A stretch of DNA of 64,000 nt. Source: Microbulbifer variabilis (GTDB lineage Bacteria > Pseudomonadota > Gammaproteobacteria > Pseudomonadales > Cellvibrionaceae). The stretch is taken from the NCBI RefSeq assembly GCF_023716485.1, contig NZ_CP092418.1, forward strand, positions 2,029,001 to 2,093,000, given 5' to 3'. How positions within the stretch are numbered: position 1 is the stretch's first letter; each line of letters starts with the position of its first letter. A model generated the notes under the pieces. It searched no databases. It was not told the DNA's origin and saw only the letters and a list, made by a program, of their open reading frames with translations. Below, piece after piece: positions 9,173-18,588 of the stretch. A program made the position numbers and the translations under genes.

Positions 9173-9711
9173 CAAGGGTAATTTTATTAGCCATCGAGTA
9201 ATAGCTCAAAAATTGTCTTGAATTTATTACGATGATTGAATCTAGGTTCACTCTCTACAAGCCCTACAATCGATCAATTTTCGATCCCCATATAAATCAT
9301 CTTTGTGGTAGATGAGAAGGAATTTAGGGGACGTGGATTCGCCCTCTAACAATTAGTTTAATTCTTATCTTAACTCAATAATCTATATGCAAGTATTCCG
9401 CTTGAGAATGATTAAAGTACCTCTGGCTCAGCTGGCTCCAGATTTAAGCATGTGATCAAAGCGTTGGGTCGACGGTTCGGTACTTAATCTAATTATGTAG
9501 CCTGGTCTGAGTAGAATAATTTTTACAAGATCGCCATATATCCCTGCTTAGACAAGTAATACAGTTAAATACGTATTTTGGATACATGTAAACTTTAATA
9601 AGGAAGCCTTTAACTACAGTTTAATCCGGCAAATTTGGGGTGACTAAAAGACCTTGGTTTCAAATGGTTCTTTTTTATATGTTATAATGGATTTAGATTT
9701 TAGGTTTAAAT
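9173..9711. other. Intergenic stretch without a supported gene
   Basis: About 540 bases. A stretch at about 9417-9485 (GGCTCAGCTGG ... GGGTCGACGGTTCGG) has D-arm-like and T-arm-like words of a tRNA but no acceptor pairing that I could build, so it is at best a tRNA relic. No ORF is supported. Confidence 0.3.
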
Positions 9712-10245
9712 ATGCGCCAGTTGACGGGCTTTACGTTTTACGTTGGGCTTTTCATTGTTCTGAGTGTTTTCATTAAAACATTATATTTTAAGGTTAAATC
9801 TATGTCGAAAGTTAAAGTAGAGTGGAAAGTTATTTTACTCTCCGCTTTTGCTGGTTCTTTCTTAACCGGTGTATCCCAATATTTACTTTTAAATGCTTCA
9901 TATGATAATGATATAAAAAAGGCAAGATTATTAGTAAGGCAAGAGCTCCTTATGAAAGAGCTAGAAGAGCGTAAAAAAGCATACAAAGGTATAAGGAAAG
10001 CTGTCCTGGAGTTTCATAACGCCAGGTCTGAAAGAGATATGCTGGTTGCAGGAGTTAAAATAAATGCTCTTAAGCCATATTTTGAAAGGGTATATAGATC
10101 TCAAGCAAGTGTTGAAGCTTGGCGGGAAAAAATGATGGAAAAAATTAAAAATAAAGATAAAGAAGCCTCTGACGATTTTTTTGAAGAGATGGAGGCGGCT
10201 TTTCATGCAGATTTAAAAAGAATTGAAAGTCAAATACTTGAATAA
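9712..10245 (+). CDS. Hypothetical membrane-anchored coiled-coil protein
   Basis: No family recognised. The protein (177 aa, or 147 aa if the Met at 9802 is used) has hydrophobic segments at about residues 4-24 and 39-62 (VILLSAFAGSFLTGVSQYLL), followed by a long charged helix (LLMKELEERKKAYKGIRKAV ... MMEKIKNKDKEASDDFFEEM) that should form a coiled coil in the cytoplasm. It resembles small hypothetical proteins of accessory regions. It stands alone on the plus strand and faces the EamA gene convergently. Confidence 0.6.
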   Translation: MRQLTGFTFYVGLFIVLSVFIKTLYFKVKSMSKVKVEWKVILLSAFAGSFLTGVSQYLLLNASYDNDIKKARLLVRQELLMKELEERKKAYKGIRKAVLEFHNARSERDMLVAGVKINALKPYFERVYRSQASVEAWREKMMEKIKNKDKEASDDFFEEMEAAFHADLKRIESQILE

Positions 10246-10396
10246 CCTCTAATCAGCACATCCGTCAATTAAATTTCCTATGCTTCTGAACACTTATTTT
10301 GAAGACGTAAGATAATGGTGTAGCTTTTTAATGATAGATTTAACTTAAACCTGTAACTCTAAATTAAATGTAAAATGTGATCAGTAAAATACTGAT

Positions 10397-11449
10397 TTAT
10401 ACCCCCTTAAATGAGCATGGCTTTTCATACTTCATTTCGACGGCTTTTTGTTCACGATATTGACCGAGTAGTGAGATTCCTATTCCGGCCATGATAATAA
10501 TTCCTCCAATAATTTGAGCAAAGTTTGGAATCTCTTGAAGGATAACGAAGGCGAAGAAAGTGCCTGCTACGGGGGTGATGGCGGTAGCGATAGAGATGTC
10601 GGCAGAGCTGGCCCCTCCTTGGAGCCCTTTAAACCAGGTGATCTGCCCAAAAACAATAATGACCGCTCCATATACAAGCATCCACACCCAGAGGAATGGG
10701 GAAAGGAGGTCGTTAAAGTGGTTGGCTCCAAATACAGAGAGGACAATGACCGAGAAGAGGATCACACCCGCAAGCATGCGGAAAACTGAAAAGACGCCAA
10801 TAGGGACGCGATCAAGCAGTTTCCGACTGACCTGAACGGCAATGACGCCTAAGAGTGTTGCTACAGCGGTTAAAATTTCTCCAGCTTTGGGGAGGGTTTC
10901 TAGGAATTGGTTCATTGCTGGATTTCCAAGATTCAGCATTTTCATGCTCATTGGATCTTCCATCGGAGGTTGATGTAGCACAAAAATTGCAATAACACCA
11001 ACCGTTACCACAAGGGCACCCACTATTGAGAACCCTGTTGGCTTCTCCCGGAACATTAAAAAAGCAAATAAGAGTCCTAAGGGAGCATCTAAAGTTGCGA
11101 TTAAAACGACATTGGTCACCTCTGTGATCATTAGAGCAATAAAAAAGAAAGCTGGGGCAAGAACACCAGACATCAAGATGAGCACAAACATGTAAAACCA
11201 GTCTTTGAAAGGGTATTGTTTTAAGATGCTGAGGCGCCAATCTTTTCTATAGATTATCAAAAGGGTGATACCCGCCAAGAGATTTCCTGCGAACAAGAGA
11301 TTGCAAAAAGAGATGGGATTGTTTCCATTAATGAGATGATGGGCACCGAGCTCCCCGATTTTCGCAACAACAGAGTTGGAAGCAGCAAAGATAAGAATCG
11401 AAATCCATAGCCAAAATCGGGTACTTTTTACGGTGTGCTGATTTTCCAT
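10397..11449 (-). CDS. EamA/DMT family transporter
   Basis: A drug/metabolite transporter superfamily permease with two EamA repeats and about ten transmembrane helices, 350 aa from the chosen start. The Met at 11449 is preferred to the one at 11506 because AGGGGA precedes it and the protein then begins MENQHTVKSTRFWLWISIL, directly before helix 1. Repeat features are VVLIATLDAPLGLLFAFLMF in the first half and ISIATAITPVAGTFFAFVIL in the second. The inserted stretch MEDPMSMKMLNLGNPAMNQF between halves is unusually long for the family. Substrate unknown. It is one of few minus-strand accessory genes here. Confidence 0.85.
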   Translation of the reverse strand: MENQHTVKSTRFWLWISILIFAASNSVVAKIGELGAHHLINGNNPISFCNLLFAGNLLAGITLLIIYRKDWRLSILKQYPFKDWFYMFVLILMSGVLAPAFFFIALMITEVTNVVLIATLDAPLGLLFAFLMFREKPTGFSIVGALVVTVGVIAIFVLHQPPMEDPMSMKMLNLGNPAMNQFLETLPKAGEILTAVATLLGVIAVQVSRKLLDRVPIGVFSVFRMLAGVILFSVIVLSVFGANHFNDLLSPFLWVWMLVYGAVIIVFGQITWFKGLQGGASSADISIATAITPVAGTFFAFVILQEIPNFAQIIGGIIIMAGIGISLLGQYREQKAVEMKYEKPCSFKGV

Positions 11450-11854
11450 TTTGAATCCCCTGAGTGCTATGGCAAGCTTAAGCGGATTTACCTCGCCCTT
11501 TGCCAACTACGACTTATCTGATAGTGAAGGTGGGTCATTCTAATCTGGATTAGTTTAGACTAAATCTCATAATCGGCTGCCTAAAAGCAGTTAAAATTAA
11601 TCTATATATCCACTTCAGAGTGATTTTTCTGGTCAATGTTTGAGGCAATGTTACACACTTTCCACCTGCGCTCAGTAAAATATTCGAATTTAGTTCGGAA
11701 AACATGATTGTGAAATCTGATTTGGTGGATGGATTTTATAGGCGTAATTTCATCTCTTATGCTGCATCGTCAAACAGTCTAGAGATGGATATTTTCTACG
11801 AGTTGAAAGTTTTTATGACTTATTGACGCTAATGGATGAAACTGGATTTTCGAC

Positions 11855-12130
11855 TGCCTAAGGTGGTAGATCTCTTCTCGGTGGATAGGGTGAGGCCTAG
11901 GGCTTGGAAGTTCATAACTACTTGATCGTTTTTCACTTCCTGCACTGTGACTGAGACACTGTAAATAATTCTTAGTTTTGGACGGTTGAGCGCTAATGGT
12001 TAATCGGCTCGTTTTCTGCTGACACTCAAGATCAAGGTAAGTATTCTGAGCTGGGGAAGCTTGGTAATAAGTGGTGCCTGTAGTCTCAGTTTGGTGAACA
12101 TAAGGGTAGAGAGTCTCGACTTGTTAAAGG
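11855..12130 (-). pseudogene. csrA-repeat copy 1 (degenerate csrA plus upstream region)
   Basis: Read on the minus strand this matches the csrA repeats further right. TAGATCTCTTCTCGGTGGATAG corresponds to the HREEIY segment and CACTTCCTGCACTGTGACTGA to the SxTVLEV segment. The trailing part (GACACTCAAG ... GGGGAAGCTTGGTAATAAGTGGTG) matches the csrA upstream region of the intact copies. Frame and start codon are lost. This is the leftmost copy recognised; a VOC gene starts about 180 bases beyond it on the plus strand. Confidence 0.6.
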
Positions 12131-12314
12131 TGGGTGTCAGGTTCCCAGTGATTAGGGATTTTTTCCAGAGTAATGAATATATTTTACTCTTTTATCTCGA
12201 ACCAACTTGGCCAGCTGGTTCTTCATGCTTCGTTTAACTTTCTTCTTCAGTCAATAGTCTTGGTAGTTTATACTTTGCTGGTGGGTAGCCAATGGTTACT
12301 TCGACTGTATCTTT

Positions 12315-12707
12315 GTGAAAGGAGTGCTAGATATCAAGCCGTTTCATCTATCGTTCGTTGTTCCAGACCTAGAAAAGGCAAGGGAGTTCTACGTAAATCT
12401 ACTTGGCTGTACTGTAGGCCGAGATACAGGAGAATGGATTGATGTAATATTCTATGGGCATCAGATTACTATACATCAAGAAAAGGATGGAATGGTAGCC
12501 AAGCCTATAGATCACTTTGGCCCATTACTTGAGAAAAAACAGTGGAGTGAAGTATTAGCTTTACTCAAAGACAGTTCGATTCCATTTGTACTGGAACCAC
12601 TAGTGAGAGGCGAGGACTCTGAAAATGAAGCTGGTAAATTTGTAGTTAAAGATCCGGCGGGCAATTTACTTGAGTTTAAGTACTACAATAATTTTCAGGC
12701 ACTGTAG
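12315..12707 (+). CDS. VOC family protein
   Basis: A 130-aa glyoxalase-fold protein. FHLSFVVPDLEKAREFYVNL opens with a metal-type His, DVIFYGHQITIHQ holds a second His, and DPAGNLLEFKYY closes with the classic metal-ligand glutamate. IDHFGPLL contributes the third His-type position. The start is uncertain: GTG at 12315 or GTG at 12324, with AAAGGAG overlapping that zone. The likely function is a lyase or small-molecule binder; the ligand is unknown. It lies behind csrA-repeat copy 1. Confidence 0.82.
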   Translation: MKGVLDIKPFHLSFVVPDLEKAREFYVNLLGCTVGRDTGEWIDVIFYGHQITIHQEKDGMVAKPIDHFGPLLEKKQWSEVLALLKDSSIPFVLEPLVRGEDSENEAGKFVVKDPAGNLLEFKYYNNFQAL

Positions 12708-12844
12708 CTGGTAATGATAAATAAAAAAGACAGATGGTAGCTATAGTTGTATATTACTTAGCAAGTTAGTTCGATAATCCAGGCTTGATGTATCTTGCAG
12801 TTTAATCAAGTTCTACCTATTTATCTTTACTGAAAATCAATTCA

Positions 12845-12990
12845 GGGTGTTTCCCGATCGGGAAGCATTGTGAGCGATGCCTGGTGCCTGGCGGCGGAGT
12901 AGGTGATGGGCTTTTAATGGGGAAGGTGGGCAATTAATGGGGAAGGTGGGCAATAGGCTTTTAAAGCTTGGGGGTCTCTTCAATTTATTC
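12845..12990. repeat. Partial csrA-repeat (upstream part only) with internal duplication
   Basis: GTGAGCGATGCCTGGTGCCTGGCGGCGG, the phrase GGGGAAGGTGGGCAATAGGC and AGCTTGGGGGTCTCTTCAA match the outer end of the csrA repeat (compare 43590-43700). GGGGAAGGTGGGCAATTAAT is duplicated in tandem at about 12919-12953. No csrA coding remains. Confidence 0.5.
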
Positions 12991-13193
12991 AGGGTGATCG
13001 AATTTCATATTAAAGGATGTAAAGTTGGCTGGTTGATTTTTAATTTTTCTAAGTATTCTTTTTAGCTGTTAGTCTAGATGAATTGTACTTCTGTTTTGTC
13101 GGTGTCTAGGGGTATATGTTTTCAATAGGGTTGCCAGATTCGGATTAAGATTGAAGAAATAACTGTACTAACTATGACAGCAGTCCAACTTCT

Positions 13194-13688
13194 TTAATTG
13201 TGGTCATTAATGCCTAGCTTATCAGCGATTAGGTAATCTAAGCTAAATCGACCAGGGCCTGTAGTTATTAACCATACAAATAAAATAATATATAAAACTT
13301 GGGGTAGGTAAATAAACCAGCTTAGCCAATCCAATGGCCCTATGCCTTTGGGGATGACATGCTCAATTTCAACAGTGGTGATAGCCACAATCATTACGAT
13401 AATTAGTATAATCGCAACAATTGAAGAAAAAAGCCCTGCTATTAATAGTAAGCCACCAAAAAATTCTACAGAAGCTAAAAATATAGCCATAAGTTCATGA
13501 AAGGGCACTCCTATTTCTTTCATTAAATTTATTAGGTCTGCATGTCTCTCAGGTACAAATAGCTTGTTATACCCAGATACTGAGAAGAATAACCCCAATG
13601 ACACACGTGCTACCAAGATAGGTATCCATTCCCAATTATGAGCACCAACAAGTATTTTCTTCGTCAGTGGGGAATCTTGTGTGAACAT
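13194..13688 (-). CDS. DoxX family membrane protein
   Basis: A 164-aa DoxX-like protein with four transmembrane helices. The N-terminal segment VARVSLGLFFSVSGYNKLF is the family signature, followed by FLASVEFFGGLLLIAGLF and a C-terminal helix (LPQVLYIILFVWLI). Members are quinone- or redox-linked inner-membrane proteins whose function is mostly undefined. AGAAGGCGCTT precedes the ATG as a ribosome site. It is transcribed against its neighbours. Confidence 0.85.
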   Translation of the reverse strand: MFTQDSPLTKKILVGAHNWEWIPILVARVSLGLFFSVSGYNKLFVPERHADLINLMKEIGVPFHELMAIFLASVEFFGGLLLIAGLFSSIVAIILIIVMIVAITTVEIEHVIPKGIGPLDWLSWFIYLPQVLYIILFVWLITTGPGRFSLDYLIADKLGINDHN

Positions 13689-13917
13689 AAGCGCCTTCTT
13701 CTATAGCTGTATTCTAACTGTCAGTTTTAATTTTAAATGCTTTGTATGATTTTAAAGTCTTCTTTGTAGTCGGTACCAAATATTGGAATATTTTTATTCT
13801 CACCTGTAGGTGTGTATATTTTAACGTCTTTTTTACTGAGAGCTGTCTGCAAGTAAGTAACCAGCTCAGTCATTAATGTTGTGCCGTTAATAAATTATTT
13901 TTATTTAGGTGTTAAGC

Positions 13918-14103
13918 ATGGCTAAAATAGCTGGTGCAGACGCAAATTGCCTTACTCGTTATACACCGAATCGGCATGATTGCGCATATCCTAAATGCCA
14001 GCGACCTATCTTGACTGCGCACTCAATTTCGGAGGCGAAAGCTAGAGAGATATTAAAAAACACGACAAATGCAATACAATCCGCAATGCTTTCACCATCT
14101 TAG
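13918..14103 (+). CDS. Hypothetical small protein (61 aa)
   Basis: Not recognised. The product has three cysteines, in ADANCLTRY and in HDCAYPKCQRP, the latter spaced like a weak zinc knuckle, followed by a helix (ISEAKAREILKNTTNAI). AGGTG lies eight bases before the ATG. Short and unsupported by neighbours, it could be a fragment of a larger lost gene. Confidence 0.4.
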   Translation: MAKIAGADANCLTRYTPNRHDCAYPKCQRPILTAHSISEAKAREILKNTTNAIQSAMLSPS

Positions 14104-14753
14104 CCTATTCAAATGTCAGGGCAAATTAAATCGATGATTGACCTTTTCCGCGCCATATGACGTGTTTGTGGTTAGGTAGCCCACAGAGCTCCTTATCCAA
14201 TGGGAGCTTTGGTGCTATTTCTAATTTTTGCCGGGACTCACTCATGGTCAAGTGTGGAGATGGATCAGAATATCCTATAGCCCTTTTGAAATCGTGGTGA
14301 ATAAAAAATCGGTAAGGAACAGGAAGCAGTGAGTAGCTATGTCAAGGGAAGAGATTTTAATGGGGAGAAATGTACAAATGAAAAATGCCACCTAGCTTAA
14401 TTCAAGAATTTATAAGAAGCTCGGACAAAAACAAGAGCAAAAAAGCATACTCTTTCTTCTTTAAATATTTGCCCCTTTAGCCTCCTCTTCTGTAGCCGAA
14501 ATAATATTCCCAGCTGTTATTCTTTACCGTTTCGGTATTTTTTATCAATCTCTTTCTTTTCTACCGGTGCTCAAACTGCGGTGGGCATTCCTTGATGAGT
14601 TCACTTGGAAAGTGGCTTAAAGCCGGAAGGTAAGGTTGGGGCCTGGGTTGTGTTCTTTGTATAGTAGGTATGATAAATTTTGTAAATGTAAAGATGCATA
14701 ATATAGAGCAGCTATTTTTGAATTAACTGTTAACCTCTTTAAGAGATCATAAA
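14104..14753. other. Intergenic stretch with a weak partial csrA-repeat
   Basis: About 650 bases without a supported gene. At about 14570-14625 the words GCTCAAACTGCGGTGGGCATTCCTTGATGAG and CTTGGAAAGTGGCTT match the csrA-repeat upstream region (compare 43550-43600, ACTCAAGCTGTGAGTGGGCATTCCTT). The csrA coding part is not recognisable. Confidence 0.4.
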
Positions 14754-15260
14754 TTGAATATTAAAATTCGTAATGAAAGTGGTGGAGATGCTGAGACAAT
14801 CCACCGAGTTACAGTCCTAGCATTTCGGGATGCTCCACATACTAATCACACTGAGCAGCTTATTGTGGAGGGTCTTCGCAAGGCAGGTGCATTATCTTTA
14901 TCTCTGGTGGCTGAGTCAGATGGAGAAATTGTAGGTCACGTTGCCATTTCACCAGTAAACATTTCTGATAACTCGACCAACTGGTTTGGACTTGGGCCGA
15001 TTTCAGTACTACCTGAGTATCAAGGAAGGGGAGTTGGCTCGAAACTTATGGGGAAAGCTCTTGCAGACCTTAAAGAAAAGGGGGCAGAGGGTTGTGTAGT
15101 ACTTGGGGATACTAATTATTATGGGCGCTTTGGCTTCAAGGTGATCGATGGATTGGTTTTGCCAGGGGTTCCAGCAGAGTACTTCCAGGCACTGTCATTT
15201 GGTAGCAATTTTCCGCAGGGAGAGGTTGTGTACCACGAGGCATTCTCGGTTCAAGGTTAA
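14754..15260 (+). CDS. GNAT family N-acetyltransferase (YhbS-like)
   Basis: A 168-aa acetyl-CoA-dependent N-acetyltransferase. Motif A is clear as ISVLPEYQGRGVGSKLM (Q-x-x-G-x-G for the acetyl-CoA pyrophosphate). IVGHVAISPV is the preceding strand, GCVVLGDTNYYGRFGFKV the motif B region, and the early helix (IHRVTVLAF) starts the fold. The start is a TTG at 14754 with AAGAGA upstream. The overall shape matches YhbS-type proteins; acceptor substrate unknown. Like the VOC genes it is a typical accessory-region gene. Confidence 0.88.
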   Translation: MNIKIRNESGGDAETIHRVTVLAFRDAPHTNHTEQLIVEGLRKAGALSLSLVAESDGEIVGHVAISPVNISDNSTNWFGLGPISVLPEYQGRGVGSKLMGKALADLKEKGAEGCVVLGDTNYYGRFGFKVIDGLVLPGVPAEYFQALSFGSNFPQGEVVYHEAFSVQG

Positions 15261-15397
15261 GAATCGGCTACACAGCGACTGACTTTCTACCGTTTTGCGG
15301 CTCTGGGCCGACGCGTGGCCTGAGTCAAGCACGGTTTATACACCGTTATTTGCTAGGGTTGTCTCTATAGAGATTATTAAGGCTCTTTTTTTTGGGC

Positions 15398-15535
15398 CTC
15401 CTTCCTTGGAGAATCTACTTTCAACGCTTCCCATTGCCTGCTTTCGCTCGTTTCCGATACGTACATAGATCTCTTCTCCGGTTGATAGTCTTGGCGATTT
15501 ATATTCTTATTTGGCGGGTGCCTAGGTTTGCCATT
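15398..15535 (-). pseudogene. csrA-repeat copy (csrA 3' part only)
   Basis: CCTCCTTCCTTGGAGAATC, CGCTTCCCATTGCCTGCTTTC and TACGTACATAGATCTCTTCTCC match the csrA 3' end on the minus strand ([12 protein letters not shown] coding). The match then switches to a TTGATAGTCTTGG ... TTTATATTCTTA text that is also seen near 12250 and 34450. It looks like a recombination joint between two repeat types. The G+C-rich DUF2306/two-component insert begins right after it. Confidence 0.55.
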
Positions 15536-15624
15536 CGAGTTTTCCTACAAAGTTGAATTTACGAGTCGTGAACCTCTACAGCCAAATCCGCGTAAGAAAT
15601 CCACGATTATCAGCTCGATTAACC

Positions 15625-16452
15625 TTAGATCCGTGGCAACCACATTCCCATCGTAGCGGCAAAAATACCAATGGCCATAAACACAGTCAAAGGTATCAGG
15701 GTACTGACAAAAGCAATCTGAGTACCTTGTGCGGTTCCACGCTTTTGACAGTGAAAATACCATTCCAGCATGGCCAGCGGGAGGAGGTATTGGCCGAAGC
15801 CCAGTGCATACAGGAATGGCCCGGTAAAAGATTCCCAGTCGACTCCCCAGCCGCCGGTGAGCATTGCCCAGCCCATCAAGGCTACACGAAAGAACCACAC
15901 CGCACTGGCAGCCATAAATAGGCGTAAGGCCCAGCGACGGTGCTCAGCAAAGCGTCTGGCCATCGCGGTACGCACCGCCAGAAAGGCAAACATCAAAATT
16001 AGTATGCCGTCCATGGTGATACTGATCTGTGATACCAGATTACCAATAGTGTGCCGCGTCCAGGTCATGTAGAGCCCCGCAACACTGGCGATGACGGCAG
16101 TCAGCAGATAGCTGTGTCCCAACCAGCGATGGAAGTTGGGGGCATGCCGTCGCACTGAAGGGATCAGCTGCAGGGGCCCACCGCCGATTACAATTGCGGC
16201 CAATAGCACGTGACTCACCGAAGCGAGATTACCCAGTGTATCTCCCTCGCGGAATCCTGCCGGAAGGTGCAGTCCTTTCAAGCCGTGCACCCCCGATTCG
16301 GCAATGGGTGGGTAGAAGACGGCCAGGATATAGGCAAAGAAGATCGCATGGCCGATGGCCGCGATGCAGAACCAGGTTTTTACCGACAGGTAAACGGCCC
16401 GCCGGGTGTCGAATGATCGCGGCAGTGTTTGGCTGAGTACAGCGTCGTTCAT
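15625..16452 (-). CDS. DUF2306 domain membrane protein
   Basis: A 275-aa integral membrane protein of the DUF2306 family with about seven hydrophobic segments. Examples are WFCIAAIGHAIFFAYILAVF near the N-terminus and LFMAASAVWFFRVALMGWAM in the middle. Conserved-looking histidines occur in FHRWLGHSYLL and AEHRRWALRLFM. The start at 16452 is preferred over the longer frame from 16566 because GGAGAAACCCC precedes it. It is divergent from the histidine kinase 190 bases away, suggesting that the two-component system may control it. Base composition is clearly G+C-richer than the genes on its left. Confidence 0.8.
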   Translation of the reverse strand: MNDAVLSQTLPRSFDTRRAVYLSVKTWFCIAAIGHAIFFAYILAVFYPPIAESGVHGLKGLHLPAGFREGDTLGNLASVSHVLLAAIVIGGGPLQLIPSVRRHAPNFHRWLGHSYLLTAVIASVAGLYMTWTRHTIGNLVSQISITMDGILILMFAFLAVRTAMARRFAEHRRWALRLFMAASAVWFFRVALMGWAMLTGGWGVDWESFTGPFLYALGFGQYLLPLAMLEWYFHCQKRGTAQGTQIAFVSTLIPLTVFMAIGIFAATMGMWLPRI

Positions 16453-16642
16453 GGGGTTTCTCCAGGCGTTTATGGTGCGTACTTGGGCTGAATGTGCCTG
16501 CCGAGCATGTTCGGTTTTTTCAGGCACACGCACATCGGCCACAGGCAGGAATCGGGCCTCCCCCAAAAGGTGGAGATGCGACTGCTCCCGCCTCCCCCGA
16601 AAGCCCCATGACAGCTGGTTGCGCCTGGTTTAGCATGCGGAA

Positions 16643-17914
16643 ATGAAATCGTCGTCCCTAAATACACCTGCGCCGAATCCGCTCAACACCAGCTCGGAAC
16701 TACCCAAGCTTCCGGTGTGGCAGCCCTTCCGCGGGCCATTCGAACGCTGGCCGCACCTGACTGATCTGCTCATCGCCTTGCTCATGTTTTTGCTGACGCT
16801 ACTGATGTGGTCGCGCGACGAGGCGCGGGAAGAGCTGGCCATGCAAAATCTGGGGGATGTTATTGCTTTCCAGTGTGCGTTCATTGGCTCCTTCGCTCTG
16901 TTGTGGCGTCGCACACACCCCTGGCAGGTACAGGCCGTTATTCTCGGCGCAACAATATTGCTGGAACTGGGTTTACCGGCGGATGGCATCGTTGCCATGG
17001 CGGTTTCGCTGTATAGCCTTGGCCGCTACGAGGCCAATACCCGAGCCAGTTTTATCGGAGTCATCGCAACGCTGGTTTTTGTGGCGATTGATCAGGGTAT
17101 TCCGGTTCAACCAACTGCGGCAGGCACAGTAACGGTGATGCTGGTATGGGCGTTGTGGTATATCGGTCGTCGGCTGCGTTTTCGCGGCGAATATCTCCGT
17201 TTACTGGAAGAGAGAGCTGAGTATTTGGAGCGCGAACGCAATGCCGAATCTGAGCGTGCGGTAGCGGCCGAGCGCACACGAATCGCCCGCGAGATGCATG
17301 ATGTGGTGGCGCATCAGGTGAGCCTTATGACCGTGCAAGCCGGTGCCGCCAGGGCCATCAGCCGCAATAACCCGCAAGCCGCCAGTGAGGCCATGGCTTC
17401 GGTGGAGGCTGCTGGCCGTCAGGCCATGACAGAAATGCGCCATCTACTTGGCGTACTGCGCCCGGCCAGTAGCGACACCGCGCTCACGCCGCAACCGGGT
17501 CTCAATGATTTACCGGCTCTGATTGAAAAGGTCCGGCAGGTGTTAAGCGAGGTCGACTACGAAACCCACGGCATGCTGGAGAATGTACCGACCAGCGTCG
17601 CTCTCACCGCCTATCGTATCGTTCAGGAATCTCTCACTAATGTCATCAAGCACGTTGGAGCCGCTGCGCGGGTTCAAGTGAGCCTGCGCGTAGACCATGA
17701 GACTCTAGTGATTCGTGTAGCCGATGATGGCAACACCATTGGCGACCGGCCCATGGTGGAAACAACTATTGACGAGCAGCCTGGCGGTGGGCACGGCATT
17801 GCAGGCATGCGCGAGCGCGCGGAATTGCTCGGCGGCCATCTGTATGCGGGCGCGGTCGATGGTGGTGGTTTTGAGGTGTATGCACAACTACCTACAGGAA
17901 TGGTGAAAACATAA
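16643..17914 (+). CDS. Sensor histidine kinase, NarL-type (HisKA_3 / HATPase)
   Basis: A 423-aa membrane sensor kinase. The N-terminal half has about five transmembrane helices (LLIALLMFLLTLLMW, FIGVIATLVFVAIDQG and others) and a short coiled linker (LEERAEYLERERNAESERAV). The dimerisation/phosphoacceptor helix contains IAREMHDVVAHQVSLM with the phosphorylated His at residue 219. The ATPase part has the N-box YRIVQESLTNVIKH, the D-box VADDG and the G-box GGGHGIAGMRERAELLGG. This architecture is that of the DesK/NarX-like group. The stop overlaps the ATG of the response regulator, so the pair is translationally coupled. Signal unknown. Confidence 0.92.
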   Translation: MKSSSLNTPAPNPLNTSSELPKLPVWQPFRGPFERWPHLTDLLIALLMFLLTLLMWSRDEAREELAMQNLGDVIAFQCAFIGSFALLWRRTHPWQVQAVILGATILLELGLPADGIVAMAVSLYSLGRYEANTRASFIGVIATLVFVAIDQGIPVQPTAAGTVTVMLVWALWYIGRRLRFRGEYLRLLEERAEYLERERNAESERAVAAERTRIAREMHDVVAHQVSLMTVQAGAARAISRNNPQAASEAMASVEAAGRQAMTEMRHLLGVLRPASSDTALTPQPGLNDLPALIEKVRQVLSEVDYETHGMLENVPTSVALTAYRIVQESLTNVIKHVGAAARVQVSLRVDHETLVIRVADDGNTIGDRPMVETTIDEQPGGGHGIAGMRERAELLGGHLYAGAVDGGGFEVYAQLPTGMVKT

Positions 17915-18588
17915 TGTTGCGAGTGATGGTGGTGGATGACCAGGCTTTGGTACGGTGTGGTTTTGCGCTGATCCTGAACAATGAGCCCGATATTGAGGTG
18001 GTCGCCGAGGCGGGTACCGGCATTGAGGCAGTTAAAGCCGCACGAGCGCATCAGCCGGATATCATCCTGATGGATATCCGCATGCCGGAGATGGACGGGC
18101 TGGAAGCCACGGCACGCATCCTGGAAGCTAGTGATGCAACTTGCCGTGTCATTATTTTGACTACGTTCGATCCCGATGAATACGTGTTTCGTGCGTTGAG
18201 GGCCGGGGCCAGTGGCTTTGTGCTCAAGGATATTCCCCCGGAGGCACTGGTGCAGGCAGTACGCACCGTAGCAGAGGGCGGTGCCATGCTTGCACCGGGC
18301 ATCACTCAACGCCTGATCAGCCAGTTCGCACAGAAATTGGGGGCAGGGCGCAACCTGTCAGAACGCCTGGAACGCCTCACTACTCGCGAGCGTGAGGTAC
18401 TGGAGGCCATCGCCGCTGGCAAGAGCAATGCCGAGATTGCCGAGGCTCTGTTTATTGGCCCCGCCACTGTGAAAACCCACGTTTCCAGCTTGCTCTCCAA
18501 ACTGGGGTTACGCGATCGTGCACAGGCGGTCGTGTTCGCTTACGAATGTGGCCTGGCCACCGTAGGGGAGCGCGATGTCGGTTTCTAG
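17914..18588 (+). CDS. Response regulator, NarL/LuxR family
   Basis: A 224-aa DNA-binding response regulator. The receiver domain has the acidic pocket in VVDDQALVR, the phosphoacceptor Asp54 in ILMDIRMPEMDG, a Thr in IILTTFD, and the Lys in GFVLKDIPPE. The C-terminal LuxR-type helix-turn-helix (LTTREREVLEAIAAGKSNAE) is complete. It is cognate to the overlapping kinase upstream, and its 3' end overlaps the next membrane gene by 14 bases. A decayed partial copy of its 3' end lies about 0.9 kb downstream (19454-19539). Confidence 0.94.
   Translation: MLRVMVVDDQALVRCGFALILNNEPDIEVVAEAGTGIEAVKAARAHQPDIILMDIRMPEMDGLEATARILEASDATCRVIILTTFDPDEYVFRALRAGASGFVLKDIPPEALVQAVRTVAEGGAMLAPGITQRLISQFAQKLGAGRNLSERLERLTTREREVLEAIAAGKSNAEIAEALFIGPATVKTHVSSLLSKLGLRDRAQAVVFAYECGLATVGERDVGF

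Noticed and set aside
9417-9485. tRNA-like words (GGCTCAGCTGG, GGTTCGG)
   Set aside because: No acceptor stem or proper anticodon arm could be built; at most a relic. tRNAscan-SE would decide.
10514-11240. ORFs of 91-142 codons overlapping the EamA gene
   Set aside because: They are shadows of the transporter, with low-complexity translations and no ribosome sites.
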